This document shows positions 1-7,922 of a DNA stretch of 64,000 nt, one piece after another. This DNA comes from Paenibacillus sp. FSL H7-0326 (lineage in GTDB: Bacteria; Bacillota; Bacilli; Paenibacillales; Paenibacillaceae). Made by a program: the position numbers and the translations under genes. The stretch lies in contig NZ_MPVN01000003.1 in the NCBI RefSeq assembly GCF_001955535.1, positions 1-64,000 of the forward strand, in the 5' to 3' direction. Each line of letters opens with the position of its first letter. Within the stretch, counting starts at the first letter, position 1. The notes under the pieces were generated by a model that had not been told where the DNA came from, did no database searches, and saw only the letters and a program-made list of their open reading frames with translations.

Positions 1-98
1 TGGTATTATAATTAATATTAGCTATAACAAGTCATTCAAAAATAACTTTTGCGCTATATTAAAGTGTAAGTATAAATAAGAGAAAAGGAGTGGAGAAC

Positions 99-434
99 AT
101 GGATATTCAAATCAACAAAGATCTTATTGAAGATGATCGCGGCAATATTTATCTGGTCGTCGATAAGAGTCATGACACCTTGGTGCTGGTTAACGCTTTT
201 GTCCATGCATCATTTAAGCATCGGATCATGTTTGATACAGCATTTAAGGACCAGTTCAAAGATTACGAAGGACAATACATAGGCAAACCGGCCATGGATG
301 AGGTTAGACATGATTATGTGTTTGCACTTCATGAATGGGAAGGGAAATTATTTTCACTTAGCGAAGTGGAGAGCAACTATTCATTACAGTTCATTAAGAT
401 GATTGAGTATTACAAGCATCCGGGGACGTTATAA
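99..434 (+). CDS. hypothetical protein, 111 aa
   Basis: Small soluble protein with no signal peptide or membrane segment and no motif I recognise. It is mixed alpha/beta in composition, with a charged N-terminus and a Tyr/His-rich C-terminal half. The ATG at 99 is preferred over the in-frame GTG at 90 because AAAAGGAG (83-90) lies 8 nt upstream of it. It ends immediately before the next gene, whose Shine-Dalgarno sequence starts at its stop codon, so the two are probably co-transcribed. Function unknown. Confidence 0.6.
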   Translation: MDIQINKDLIEDDRGNIYLVVDKSHDTLVLVNAFVHASFKHRIMFDTAFKDQFKDYEGQYIGKPAMDEVRHDYVFALHEWEGKLFSLSEVESNYSLQFIKMIEYYKHPGTL

Positions 435-449
435 GTGAGGGGAACGATA

Positions 450-1082
450 ATGATGTATTTTTGGAAAAAACATAAGAGTAAACTAATCATAGGATTGCTA
501 TCGATCCTGCTCGTTGCTAGTGCAGCGCTGAATATTCATCTAATGGATTACAAGGAGGCTCAAAGGGAAACAAACGAAAGATTATGGAATGAAGCGGTTG
601 GCAGGGGGTTCACTTTGCCGATAGAAGATATTACCTATTTGACAGAGAAGCTTAAGACAGATGACTTACTAGAGACCGATGAGGTGGTGAGTCGACTTGA
701 TGCGGCAGCACGCAGTCTGGAACTGGGCAGCATATCGCTTCAGCAGATGGAGCCTTACTTTAGACAGCAAGACAGTGCATCTACCCGAGTGATGGCAAAT
801 CTCTTGCAGGACTACCACCAGTATGTTGAGAGTGATCTCTTGCAGCCATTGCAATCGACAAATAACCTGCGTCATAAATCACATCAGCTGCTTCTAGAGG
901 ATTTGGATCGCCTGCAGGAGGATCTGGTCTATCTCAAGGGCGTGATGAGCAAACAGTCTGTTACGAAGGATAAGCCCACAGATATCCAGCAGACTTGGAA
1001 GCAGGCCATTCAGAGGATGGTCGAGCAGAATCCGGATCATGCCTTTCATCAGGGGATAAGAGAGAAGTATGACTGGATCTGA
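450..1082 (+). CDS. membrane-anchored hypothetical protein, 210 aa
   Basis: The N-terminus has a basic patch (residues about 4-10) followed by one hydrophobic helix (about residues 11-32). The remainder is hydrophilic, helical and rich in Leu, Glu and Gln, consistent with a signal-anchor protein exposing a coiled-coil-like domain outside the cell. The ATG at 450 has AGGGGA at 438-443, 6 nt upstream; the GTG at 435 lies ahead of that ribosome site and is less likely. It follows the gene at 99-434 without a promoter-sized gap. No family recognised. Confidence 0.6.
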   Translation: MMYFWKKHKSKLIIGLLSILLVASAALNIHLMDYKEAQRETNERLWNEAVGRGFTLPIEDITYLTEKLKTDDLLETDEVVSRLDAAARSLELGSISLQQMEPYFRQQDSASTRVMANLLQDYHQYVESDLLQPLQSTNNLRHKSHQLLLEDLDRLQEDLVYLKGVMSKQSVTKDKPTDIQQTWKQAIQRMVEQNPDHAFHQGIREKYDWI

Positions 1083-1125
1083 GTCAATATAAGAGTTGCA
1101 TTTCAGAATGAAGAGGGGAAGCGGA

Positions 1126-1626
1126 ATGGAGCTTAATTTCAGGAATAACTTTTTCAGCTCGGGTATGACAGAAATTGTGGATGGCACGGGTCAAGAAGCC
1201 GGAAGTATCGATTTAAAGAGTGCTTTCGGCACTTCTCTGGACATTTATGGACCATCCCGTGATTTGGTTTATTCGGGTAAATTTCGTGCGTTCTCGGGAA
1301 AGTGGAATGTAATGGACCCTGAGGAAGAGATTATTGGCATCGTCAGGGCCAAGATGAGCTTTTTGACGAAAAGGTATGAATATCATGCGGGTTCACGAGG
1401 AATCTATTCCATCACTTCTCCGGCCTTCTCCAAAGAATATACGATTGAGGATGAATCGGGGAATGTAGCAGCGACCTTTACAAGAACCTCTGGCTTCTTC
1501 GGTCCGGGCTCCTATCGTCTAGATAACCTATCAAGTGAAGTGGATTCTTATGAATGGATCGCAGTTGTCATGGGAGTTCACTCGATTCAGGCCAGGCAGA
1601 ATAATGCTGCGAATGCAGCAACTTAA
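1126..1626 (+). CDS. LURP-one/tubby C-terminal-like domain protein, 166 aa
   Basis: A beta-strand-rich protein that looks like the LURP-one-related/phospholipid-scramblase-like fold: repeated short strands, DIYGPSRDLVYSGK, then late strands ending with a C-terminal helix-forming stretch (residues about 140-160). In bacteria these proteins are small cytoplasmic or membrane-peripheral proteins of unknown function. The ATG at 1126 is chosen because AGAGGGGAA (1112-1120) sits just upstream. It is the last gene of the first three-gene run and is followed by a hairpin terminator at 1634-1656. The family assignment is from pattern only and is moderate. Confidence 0.5.
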   Translation: MELNFRNNFFSSGMTEIVDGTGQEAGSIDLKSAFGTSLDIYGPSRDLVYSGKFRAFSGKWNVMDPEEEIIGIVRAKMSFLTKRYEYHAGSRGIYSITSPAFSKEYTIEDESGNVAATFTRTSGFFGPGSYRLDNLSSEVDSYEWIAVVMGVHSIQARQNNAANAAT

Positions 1627-1633
1627 AGACGTA

Positions 1634-1656
1634 AGAGACACAAGCGCTGTGTCTCT
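1634..1656. terminator. hairpin terminator between convergent genes
   Basis: A perfect 9-bp stem AGAGACACA (1634-1642) and TGTGTCTCT (1648-1656) with a 5-nt loop lies between the + strand run ending at 1626 and the MFS gene read leftwards and ending at 1705. The T-run after it is weak (TTGTTAG). Confidence 0.6.
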
Positions 1657-1704
1657 TTGTTAGTTATAGGCACTTGCATGCCATATTTCGGATGCTGGTG
1701 CGAT

Positions 1705-2964
1705 TTACACGCCCCTTGATTGAAGTCCTCGAAATAACGCATAGTACAGTAGTGCACTGATCAGCGACGAAGCAAAATTAAGGCTGAAGATACCAAGCGG
1801 TGCAACCCAGGCAGATAAAAAAACAGTAATGGGTGCAAAAAGACGGCCGGCAATATACTGCAAATGGTCAGCTCCCATATATTGTCCTCTGGCGTGCTCT
1901 GGAGCATATTGGCTTATGAAGCTATGCATCACGGGTGATCTTACGATCTCTCCAATTGTGAAGATGATTGTGCAGCCAAATAAGTACCAGATATTCGTGC
2001 CCAGTCCGAGTAGAAATGTACCGATTCCTGTCAGCAATGCAGATAGAATGAATACGTTACGGTCTTGTACAGGACGCAGCCATCTGGTGACTGGGAGTAC
2101 AAACAGCACAAACATAAGACCGTTCAAGCCCAGAACCCAGCCCAATATTTCAGTATGTTCCAACCGGATGTTTATATCAAACATAGAGATTAAGGACTGT
2201 GCTGGAACGTAATTGGTAATATAGACTGCTAAATAAAGATCCAGCTGCATGATTGAAATGAGCGAGAATACTCCTGCCAGCAAGTAGAGAAGAAACATTT
2301 TATCTCGGAAAATAATCCCGTAGCCTGTCCATTGTTCCCTTAGTAAACTCAGAAATGAATGGGAGGATGTACGATGGGTAACAGATTCGGGCTTGCTCTC
2401 ATGAACGAAGAAAAAGATCAGAGCCCAGTAGATCAGCATGATGGAGGTACAGCACCACAGCAGCTCTTGCCGATATTCGAAGAAGAATACAGCGCCCAAG
2501 GCGGGGCCAAGCACGGCTCCTAAATTGTTCGCCGTCGTATAAGCAGCAAATACTTGTCTGCGGTCCTTCTGCGGGACCAGATCTGCGACCATCGCGGAAC
2601 TGGCGGGTTTGTACAAGGCGGAACCCAGGCCAATTCCTATAAAAGCCGCATAATCTATTACATGATGAGTCGATGCGGCAAACAGGGCAAACATGATGGT
2701 CTGCAGTGCTGTACCGATAAGCATCACTGTACGTCTGCCTAAACGGTCAGCCATGTATCCGCCAATTAAGCTGCCGGCCAAACTGAACAAGGGAGGCACT
2801 GTCATCATAAGCCCAGCTGTCTGTAATCCGAACAATTCGCTGAAATAAACCGTAATGAAAGGGAAGTACATCCAGTACAGCATGTTGAACAGCGATTCAC
2901 CAAATAATCGGATCTTCAGATTGGTGTTCCACAACCGAATCTTCACTTTAAAGCTAGCCTCCAT
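1705..2964 (-). CDS. MFS transporter, probable drug/metabolite exporter, 419 aa
   Basis: Twelve hydrophobic segments and the MFS motif A between TM2 and TM3 (GGYMADRLGRRTVML, about residues 68-82) place this in the major facilitator superfamily. The overall arrangement resembles bacterial exporters of the multidrug or YttB/YwoG type; the substrate is unknown. The ATG at 2964 is poorly placed: the only GGAGG lies inside codons 1-3, which suggests that a GTG at about 2946 (giving MKIRLWNTNLK) may be the true start. A promoter-like pair with a perfect palindrome in its spacer lies just upstream (2976-3003). No regulator gene is adjacent. Confidence 0.8.
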   Translation of the reverse strand: MEASFKVKIRLWNTNLKIRLFGESLFNMLYWMYFPFITVYFSELFGLQTAGLMMTVPPLFSLAGSLIGGYMADRLGRRTVMLIGTALQTIMFALFAASTHHVIDYAAFIGIGLGSALYKPASSAMVADLVPQKDRRQVFAAYTTANNLGAVLGPALGAVFFFEYRQELLWCCTSIMLIYWALIFFFVHESKPESVTHRTSSHSFLSLLREQWTGYGIIFRDKMFLLYLLAGVFSLISIMQLDLYLAVYITNYVPAQSLISMFDINIRLEHTEILGWVLGLNGLMFVLFVLPVTRWLRPVQDRNVFILSALLTGIGTFLLGLGTNIWYLFGCTIIFTIGEIVRSPVMHSFISQYAPEHARGQYMGADHLQYIAGRLFAPITVFLSAWVAPLGIFSLNFASSLISALLYYALFRGLQSRGV

Positions 2965-2975
2965 TCTTGCACATT

Positions 2976-3003
2976 AATATATTCACCTGGCCAGGTCTAT
3001 CAA
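2976..3003 (-). promoter_or_regulatory. MFS promoter with palindromic operator in the spacer
   Basis: Read on the minus strand: -35 TTGATA (3003-2998), 16-nt spacer, -10 TATATT (2981-2976). The spacer contains the perfect 12-bp palindrome ACCTGGCCAGGT (2985-2996), the usual position for a repressor operator. The transcript would start near 2970, leaving almost no leader before the ATG at 2964. This supports the downstream GTG start. Confidence 0.5.
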
Positions 3004-3030
3004 AATATAGATGATTTTTTTGGAAAAATA

Positions 3031-3059
3031 TAGACTTATATTTATTCAGGATTTATACT
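3031..3059 (+). promoter_or_regulatory. promoter of candidate small RNA
   Basis: TAGACT (3031-3036), a 17-nt spacer and TATACT (3054-3059) match a vegetative promoter well. No coding gene follows on this strand before a strong terminator, so it probably drives a short untranslated RNA starting near 3066. Confidence 0.45.
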
Positions 3060-3065
3060 AATAAT

Positions 3066-3217
3066 ATGAAAAGCAAGGCGACGCCTGTCTAATTCCGAAG
3101 CTGCAAATATCGAACATATGTTCCGTTGGTGTTAAACTGAACAAACCATTCGCTCAACCTGATGTTACTCATACAGCTGTTTTCAAGTAGTTAAACTATT
3201 TGAAAACAGCTTTTTTT
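3066..3217 (+). ncRNA. candidate orphan small RNA, about 150 nt
   Basis: This transcript is inferred from a good promoter (3031-3059) and a very strong intrinsic terminator at its 3' end. The terminator has a 12-bp perfect stem AGCTGTTTTCAA (3175-3186) and TTGAAAACAGCT (3200-3211), an inner TAGTT/AACTA extension and seven T residues. Only tiny ORFs exist inside it (an 8-codon one at 3066). I do not recognise the RNA family. It lies in a roughly 400-nt gap between the divergent MFS gene and the reductase gene. Confidence 0.4.
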
Positions 3218-3313
3218 GCTTGAAAATCATTTATAATACGAATTTGCACAGCAACCGCGCAGAAAATGAAGAAATGATAGCGGTCCAATTCTGTATATGA
3301 TGCACGCCACTTT

Positions 3314-3358
3314 AAGAAAAAAGAGAACCCGAGTCTTTACAAAAAGACCGGGGTTCTC
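3314..3358 (-). terminator. intrinsic terminator of the DHFR-like gene
   Basis: On the minus strand a long hairpin pairs 3351-3358 with 3323-3330 (GAGAACCC/GGGTTCTC) and AAAGAC with GTCTTT. A U-run follows, corresponding to the A-rich 3314-3322. It lies directly after the stop codon of the gene at 3368-3919. Confidence 0.75.
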
Positions 3359-3367
3359 CAGGATATT

Positions 3368-3919
3368 CTAAGTATAAATGATATTGTAAGTTGATTTGAT
3401 AACTCCATTAGAGTATTGCTTCATGTCCACTAACTTTAAGTTAAGACGGGGCTTTACGCTTCCAAATAGAGAAATACCTTCACCAACTATAATGGGATTA
3501 ACCTTCAGCACTAATTGATCAATGAGTTTATGATTAATCAACGACCCAGCTAATTCTCCACCTCCACATAGCCAAATTTTTCCGTTCCCATGCTGTTTAA
3601 GATTTTTAATGAATCCTACTGCATCACCTTTAACAAGCTCGACCTCTTCGTTTGACTCAAACTGCATGGAGTTAGAAAATATGTAATGCTTTATGCCCTT
3701 ATAGCCAGGTTCACCTGGCTTAGCACCAAGTTGAAATCCAAACTCATATGTTTTTCCACCCATCAATACGGCATCGTATTGTTGAATATCGGATAAAAAG
3801 TCTGGGACATGATCCCCATCAAATAAAAAGCTGGAATTATTAATCTTTCCATCGATCATACCTTGATCCGCAATAAAGTTATCTAGTGAAACTGCAACAT
3901 GATAAATCAATTCGGCCAT
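3368..3919 (-). CDS. dihydrofolate reductase-like (RibD C-terminal domain) family protein, 183 aa
   Basis: The N-terminus (YHVAVSLDNFIA) and the central VLMGGKTYEFG and IWLCGGGELAGSL blocks are typical of the RibD C-terminal/DHFR-like family that includes B. subtilis YyaP and YwjB. These are small cytosolic NADPH-binding reductases of mostly unknown substrate. The length is normal and complete. The ATG at 3919 has GGAGGG 8 nt upstream on the minus strand, and a strong terminator follows the stop. It appears monocistronic. Confidence 0.8.
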   Translation of the reverse strand: MAELIYHVAVSLDNFIADQGMIDGKINNSSFLFDGDHVPDFLSDIQQYDAVLMGGKTYEFGFQLGAKPGEPGYKGIKHYIFSNSMQFESNEEVELVKGDAVGFIKNLKQHGNGKIWLCGGGELAGSLINHKLIDQLVLKVNPIIVGEGISLFGSVKPRLNLKLVDMKQYSNGVIKSTYNIIYT

Positions 3920-4128
3920 TCAGTCATCCCTCCAAGAAAATGAATTATCTAAATCAATTCTATAAAGCAGGTTTCAATCCCTTTTCTTATTAATCTCTTT
4001 AACTTTATTTCGTTTCCGAATATCCATATTTCTCTATATTTCCTTTCATTTTCTTTTGCAAACTATAGAGGTTGTATATGATATAGTACTAAAGAAATAT
4101 CACTTATACGTATGAGGAGAGACGTTAG

Positions 4129-5046
4129 ATGCCTGCCCAATTTTTAATCGGACAATATGGTGGTTTTGATCTCGGTAAATATGAAAGGGATTTCAAGAGT
4201 CACTTTTTTGGAATTGAGAATTGTTTATATGAGTCTGTGGAGGATTTTGATAGGCTTTTGTCCTTGTCCCATAAGGATGGATTCAAGTATGGATTTCATT
4301 TCGCTCCTCGTGCTGGGCAACATGATTCGCGGGATGCGCTCTTTATGTCATCAGATGAGAACACTAGAGAAGAAGCATTCCGTTTCATTGAACAAGAGCT
4401 GGAGTTTTTGCGTGATAAGCAATTAACACCAGAATATGTACTGTTTCATTATCCTAAGCCGGTAAGACTGGATCCGCAGAAGGATTGGGGGCTGTGGTAT
4501 TTTGACAATGAAGCGGAGTATGAATGGGAGAGCGAGCATTCGAACCTATCCTTTGAAGCCAGAAGTGAAGAGGTATTTCAGAGATTATCCCATTATGGGG
4601 AGCAGTACGGTTTTACGCCGGTTCTTGAATTTGACGCTGTACGGAGTGTCATTGTGGAAACCGATCTGCTGATTCGACTACTGGAGAAGTATCCCTCTAT
4701 TCGAATCTGTCTGGATACGGCCCGATTGTTTCTTCAGTCCTTGACCGATCCGGATTTTGATGCGATGAAAGTAATTCGCAAGTACACTCCCTATGCCAAG
4801 CTCATTCATTTATCCAATGCCCGTTACACAGATAACGCGGTTCTAAGGCATCATCCGGTGCTTCCGAGGTTATCTCCTATTGATGGCTGGGCACCGATCG
4901 AGGATTATCTAATCGCCATTCGGGAGCTGAATTCGGATGTCCTTATACTATTCGAGCACCAATCTGATCGTATCACGGATGCTGAGCTTGCGGAATGCTA
5001 TGAGTGGGTAGATGGACTCATGAACAGGGAAAAAACAGCTTGTTAA
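4129..5046 (+). CDS. xylose isomerase-like TIM-barrel protein, 305 aa
   Basis: The family is sugar phosphate isomerase/epimerase, AP-endonuclease family 2 fold. Metal-binding or catalytic residues expected at strand ends are visible: His in LFHYPKP (about residue 106), Glu in LEFDAV (about 167), Asp in CLDTAR (about 196), His in LIHLSN (about 227) and Glu in LFEHQ (about 281). It is cytosolic; the substrate cannot be named. The start is supported by a GAGGAGAG ribosome site just upstream. The next gene begins 40 nt after the stop, and a terminator between them is not evident. Confidence 0.7.
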   Translation: MPAQFLIGQYGGFDLGKYERDFKSHFFGIENCLYESVEDFDRLLSLSHKDGFKYGFHFAPRAGQHDSRDALFMSSDENTREEAFRFIEQELEFLRDKQLTPEYVLFHYPKPVRLDPQKDWGLWYFDNEAEYEWESEHSNLSFEARSEEVFQRLSHYGEQYGFTPVLEFDAVRSVIVETDLLIRLLEKYPSIRICLDTARLFLQSLTDPDFDAMKVIRKYTPYAKLIHLSNARYTDNAVLRHHPVLPRLSPIDGWAPIEDYLIAIRELNSDVLILFEHQSDRITDAELAECYEWVDGLMNREKTAC

Positions 5047-5085
5047 GATATAACTGCAAGCATGCTGCGAGAAGGAGTATTCATT

Positions 5086-5574
5086 ATGAATCTAATAGAG
5101 GAAGCCATTAAATTAAGAAATGAAGGAAACAAGGAAGAAGCGCTGGAAAGACTACTTCATATTAAAAATACAATTGAAAATGACCAAGCGGCGCAAATAA
5201 GATATCAGATTGCTTGGACTTACGATTCATTAGGACTTGAGAAGGAAGCTGTTCCTTATTATTTGGAGGCCATCTCCATGGGGATACAGGGAGAAGATAG
5301 ATCAGGAGCTTTGTTGGGACTGGGCAGTACATATCGAAGCTTGGGTCAGTATGAAGCTGCCGAGAACATATTAAGGCAAGGTATAGAAGAATTCCCGAAT
5401 CATAGAGAGTTTAGAGTCTTTCTTGCAATGGTTCAGTATAATCTCAAAGAATATGCATCCGCCATGAGGCTGCTGCTGAAGGAAATCGCTGAAAATTCTA
5501 ATCATTCCGGAGTTCAGAGCTACAGACAGGCCATTGCCTTCTATGCGGATAAGCTGGATCAGCGCTGGGATTAA
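5086..5574 (+). CDS. tetratricopeptide repeat protein, 162 aa
   Basis: Several helix-turn-helix TPR units are visible, with typical spacing of small and bulky residues (for example GNKEEALERLL, LGLEKEAVPYYLEAI, LGQYEAAENIL and LKEYASAMRLL). It matches the short TPR_5-type proteins of Bacillota, which are cytosolic protein-interaction modules. The ATG at 5086 has GAAGGAG 8 nt upstream and is preferred to an ATG 24 nt earlier. It probably shares a transcript with the upstream TIM-barrel gene. Its partner is unknown. Confidence 0.75.
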   Translation: MNLIEEAIKLRNEGNKEEALERLLHIKNTIENDQAAQIRYQIAWTYDSLGLEKEAVPYYLEAISMGIQGEDRSGALLGLGSTYRSLGQYEAAENILRQGIEEFPNHREFRVFLAMVQYNLKEYASAMRLLLKEIAENSNHSGVQSYRQAIAFYADKLDQRWD

Positions 5575-5636
5575 CTAAAAAATGTCCTTTCGTTGAAGAA
5601 ACGTTAAGTATTCAGCTCTCGAATTTTCAAAACTTC

Positions 5637-5717
5637 GATGTCATTTATTTTACGGAACTTGTAAGTTTTTTCGTGATTTCACTTGCTAACTTCAATTTTG
5701 TAGTATAAAATGACATC
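5637..5717. repeat. 10-bp inverted repeat flanking the leuA promoter
   Basis: GATGTCATTT (5637-5646) recurs inverted as AAATGACATC (5708-5717), about 60 nt apart, bracketing the proposed leuA promoter. A partial CodY-like box (AATTTTCAAAACTT, starting at 5622) lies just upstream. This could be a looping operator; nothing here proves binding. Confidence 0.35.
5683..5711 (+). promoter_or_regulatory. leuA promoter
   Basis: TTGCTA (5683-5688), a 17-nt spacer and TAAAAT (5706-5711) give a plausible vegetative promoter. The start would fall near 5718, just before the T-box leader. Confidence 0.45.
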
Positions 5718-5730
5718 AATATTTAAATAC

Positions 5731-6002
5731 GATGAAGAGGAATAGTACATCAATTCCAAGCGATCAGAGAGCTGTTGTCCGGTGCAAAACAGCCGCATAG
5801 GAATGTTGGAACTCGCCTTGAAGTAGCTCGCTGAACTGGAGTAGGTGGAGCCGGAGTCCTAACCGTTATCAATTAGGGGATATAAGTTCATTGCAACTGG
5901 ACCTGTATCTGCCTGAGTGCATACCTTATGGTATGAATTAGAGTGGTACCACGTAAGATGTAAAGTCTTTCGTCTCTTATGAAGAGATGGAAGGCTTTTT
6001 TT
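5731..6002 (+). promoter_or_regulatory. T-box leader (leucine) of leuA
   Basis: A tRNA-sensing transcription attenuator. Visible hallmarks: the GATGAAGAGGAATAGTAC start of stem I, the GGTGCAAAACAGC element, a specifier loop in which CTC (5812-5814) is the likely Leu codon, and the T-box core GAGTGGTACCACG (5941-5953). The TGGT can pair with the ACCA end of uncharged tRNA-Leu. The terminator hairpin follows at 5962-6002 with a seven-T run. Uncharged tRNA-Leu is expected to stabilise the antiterminator and switch on leuA, which matches the downstream gene. Confidence 0.9.
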
Positions 6003-6052
6003 GCATCCATAAATCAGATGTACATACTATTGGGAAAAGGGTGGTCGTTACG

Positions 6053-7717
6053 ATGAAAAATGTGGAGAAATATGCAAGAGGTTATTTTATGCCCCCGAAG
6101 ACAAGCATGAACTGGGCAAAAAAAGAATATATTTCCGAAGCACCGACCTGGTGTAGTGTCGATCTTAGAGATGGAAACCAGGCGCTCGTGGTGCCTATGA
6201 ACCTTGAAGAGAAGCTGGAGTATTTTAATCTCCTTGTGGACATTGGATTCAAAGAGATTGAGGTCGGCTTTCCAGCTGCATCCGAGACAGAATTTGCTTT
6301 TCTTAGAACCTTAATTGAGCAGAACCTTATTCCAGATGATGTAACGATTCAAGTACTTACCCAATCCAGAGAGCATATTATTCGCAAGACCTTTGAATCC
6401 CTTAGAGGAGCCAAAAGTGCGGTCGTCCATCTGTATAACTCCACAAGCCTTGCTCAGCGTGAGCAGGTGTTCCGCAAATCCAAGAAAGAAATTATTGATA
6501 TTGCGGTATCCGGAGCAAAGCTGTTGAAGCAGTGTGCCCAGGATACAGAAGGGAATTTTAAGTTCCAATATTCGCCTGAGAGCTTTACCGGTACGGAGAT
6601 AGAATTTGCTCTTGATATCTGCAACAGTGTACTCGATGTATGGCAGCCTACAGCAGACAATCAGGTGATTATTAATCTGCCTGCTACCGTATCGATGTCC
6701 ATGCCTCACATTTATGCGAGCCAGATCGAATATATGAGTGAACACTTAAGCCATCGGGAGCATGTAATCTTGTCGGTCCATCCGCACAATGATAGAGGAA
6801 CCGGTGTTGCAGATGCGGAGCTGGCGATGCTGGCAGGTGCACAGCGGGTAGAAGGAACCTTATTTGGTAATGGAGAACGTACAGGGAATGTAGATATCGT
6901 CACTCTAGCACTGAATATGTATTCTCACGGAGTAGATCCTCAGCTAGATCTTACCAATATTCCTCAGATCATCTCGGTATATGAACGCCTGACGAAAATG
7001 AATGTGGATGAGAGACATCCATATGGCGGGGAACTTGTATTTACGGCCTTCTCAGGCTCACATCAGGATGCGATCGCCAAAGGGATGAAATGGCGTGAAG
7101 AGGAGCAGCGTACCCACTGGTCCGTTCCTTACCTGCTGATTGATCCGATTGATATCGGCCGTGAATATGAAGGTGACATTATTCGTATCAATAGTCAATC
7201 CGGCAAGGGCGGTATCGGGTTCATTTTACAACAGAAATATGGCCTTGATCTTCCGCCGAAGATGCGCGAAGACTTTGGTTATGTCGTCAAGAATGTGTCA
7301 GACCGTACACAAAAAGAGCTGATGCCAAACGAAATTTACGATATCTTCATGCAGGAATATGTAAACATTTCAGTACCGGTCGAATTTGTGAAATACCAGT
7401 TCCCGGATGATGAGGACTTCCATACAATTGTAACGATTCAAACGGGTGGAGAATTAAAACAAATTACAGGTAACGGTAACGGAAGACTGGATGCCATCAG
7501 TAATGCGCTTCAGAATCATTGTGGACTAGAATATAAGGACCTGGTATACCGCGAGCATGCACTTGAGACGGGCTCCAAATCACAGGCTGTTTCTTACATC
7601 GGTATTACATCCAGTAATGGAACCGTATTCTGGGGCTGCGGCGTTGACGCCGATATCGCCAAATCCTCTGTCAAGGCTTTGTTTAGCGCGGTGAATAAAA
7701 TGAACCAGAAGCAGTAA
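6053..7717 (+). CDS. leuA: 2-isopropylmalate synthase (long LeuA type), 554 aa
   Basis: Condenses acetyl-CoA with 2-ketoisovalerate, the first committed step of leucine synthesis. The HMGL-like TIM barrel shows CSVDLRDGNQAL near the N-terminus, where Arg and Asp bind substrate and metal, and the metal-binding HPHND motif (about residue 240). The C-terminal 150 residues form the leucine-sensing regulatory domain. The length and start (KYARGYFMPPKTSMNWA) fit the long class of about 550-560 aa. The ATG at 6053 follows AAGGGTGG. An upstream ATG at 5987 lies inside the T-box terminator and is rejected. It stands alone, without leuBCD. Confidence 0.93.
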   Translation: MKNVEKYARGYFMPPKTSMNWAKKEYISEAPTWCSVDLRDGNQALVVPMNLEEKLEYFNLLVDIGFKEIEVGFPAASETEFAFLRTLIEQNLIPDDVTIQVLTQSREHIIRKTFESLRGAKSAVVHLYNSTSLAQREQVFRKSKKEIIDIAVSGAKLLKQCAQDTEGNFKFQYSPESFTGTEIEFALDICNSVLDVWQPTADNQVIINLPATVSMSMPHIYASQIEYMSEHLSHREHVILSVHPHNDRGTGVADAELAMLAGAQRVEGTLFGNGERTGNVDIVTLALNMYSHGVDPQLDLTNIPQIISVYERLTKMNVDERHPYGGELVFTAFSGSHQDAIAKGMKWREEEQRTHWSVPYLLIDPIDIGREYEGDIIRINSQSGKGGIGFILQQKYGLDLPPKMREDFGYVVKNVSDRTQKELMPNEIYDIFMQEYVNISVPVEFVKYQFPDDEDFHTIVTIQTGGELKQITGNGNGRLDAISNALQNHCGLEYKDLVYREHALETGSKSQAVSYIGITSSNGTVFWGCGVDADIAKSSVKALFSAVNKMNQKQ

Positions 7718-7755
7718 CTATTTCATTTACAAGGTCATATATCGTTTGATTAAAT

Positions 7756-7845
7756 CCCCTTCCAAAAAACTGGGTGAATAAGCCATCACAACAATTCAAT
7801 GGTGATGAGCATACTCCAACCTTAGCGGAAGGGGAATATTTGTTT
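7756..7845 (+). terminator. branched hairpin after leuA, possible terminator
   Basis: CCCCTTCC (7756-7763) pairs with GGAAGGGG (7827-7834) around an inner hairpin CATCAC (7784-7789)/GTGATG (7802-7807). AATATTTGTTTTTA follows. It probably ends the leuA transcript, though the 63-nt enclosed loop is unusually large for a terminator. Confidence 0.4.
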
Positions 7846-7866
7846 TTATACTAAATACTCATTATG

Positions 7867-7896
7867 TTGTCTTACAAGTTACTGCTATAATATAAT
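7867..7896 (+). promoter_or_regulatory. gntR promoter with FadR-type operator over the -35
   Basis: TTGTCT (7867-7872), an 18-nt spacer and TATAAT (7891-7896) form the promoter. The -35 is part of TTGTCTTACAA (7867-7877), which fits the TNGT-N3-ACNA pattern bound by FCD-type GntR regulators, so autoregulation is likely. Confidence 0.5.
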
Positions 7897-7922
7897 ACAT
7901 ATTGAATAATAACTAATAGAAT

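Noticed and set aside
5987..6052. Upstream ATG extending leuA by 22 codons
   Set aside because: This start lies inside the T-box terminator hairpin; the ATG at 6053 has a ribosome site and fits the family's N-terminus.
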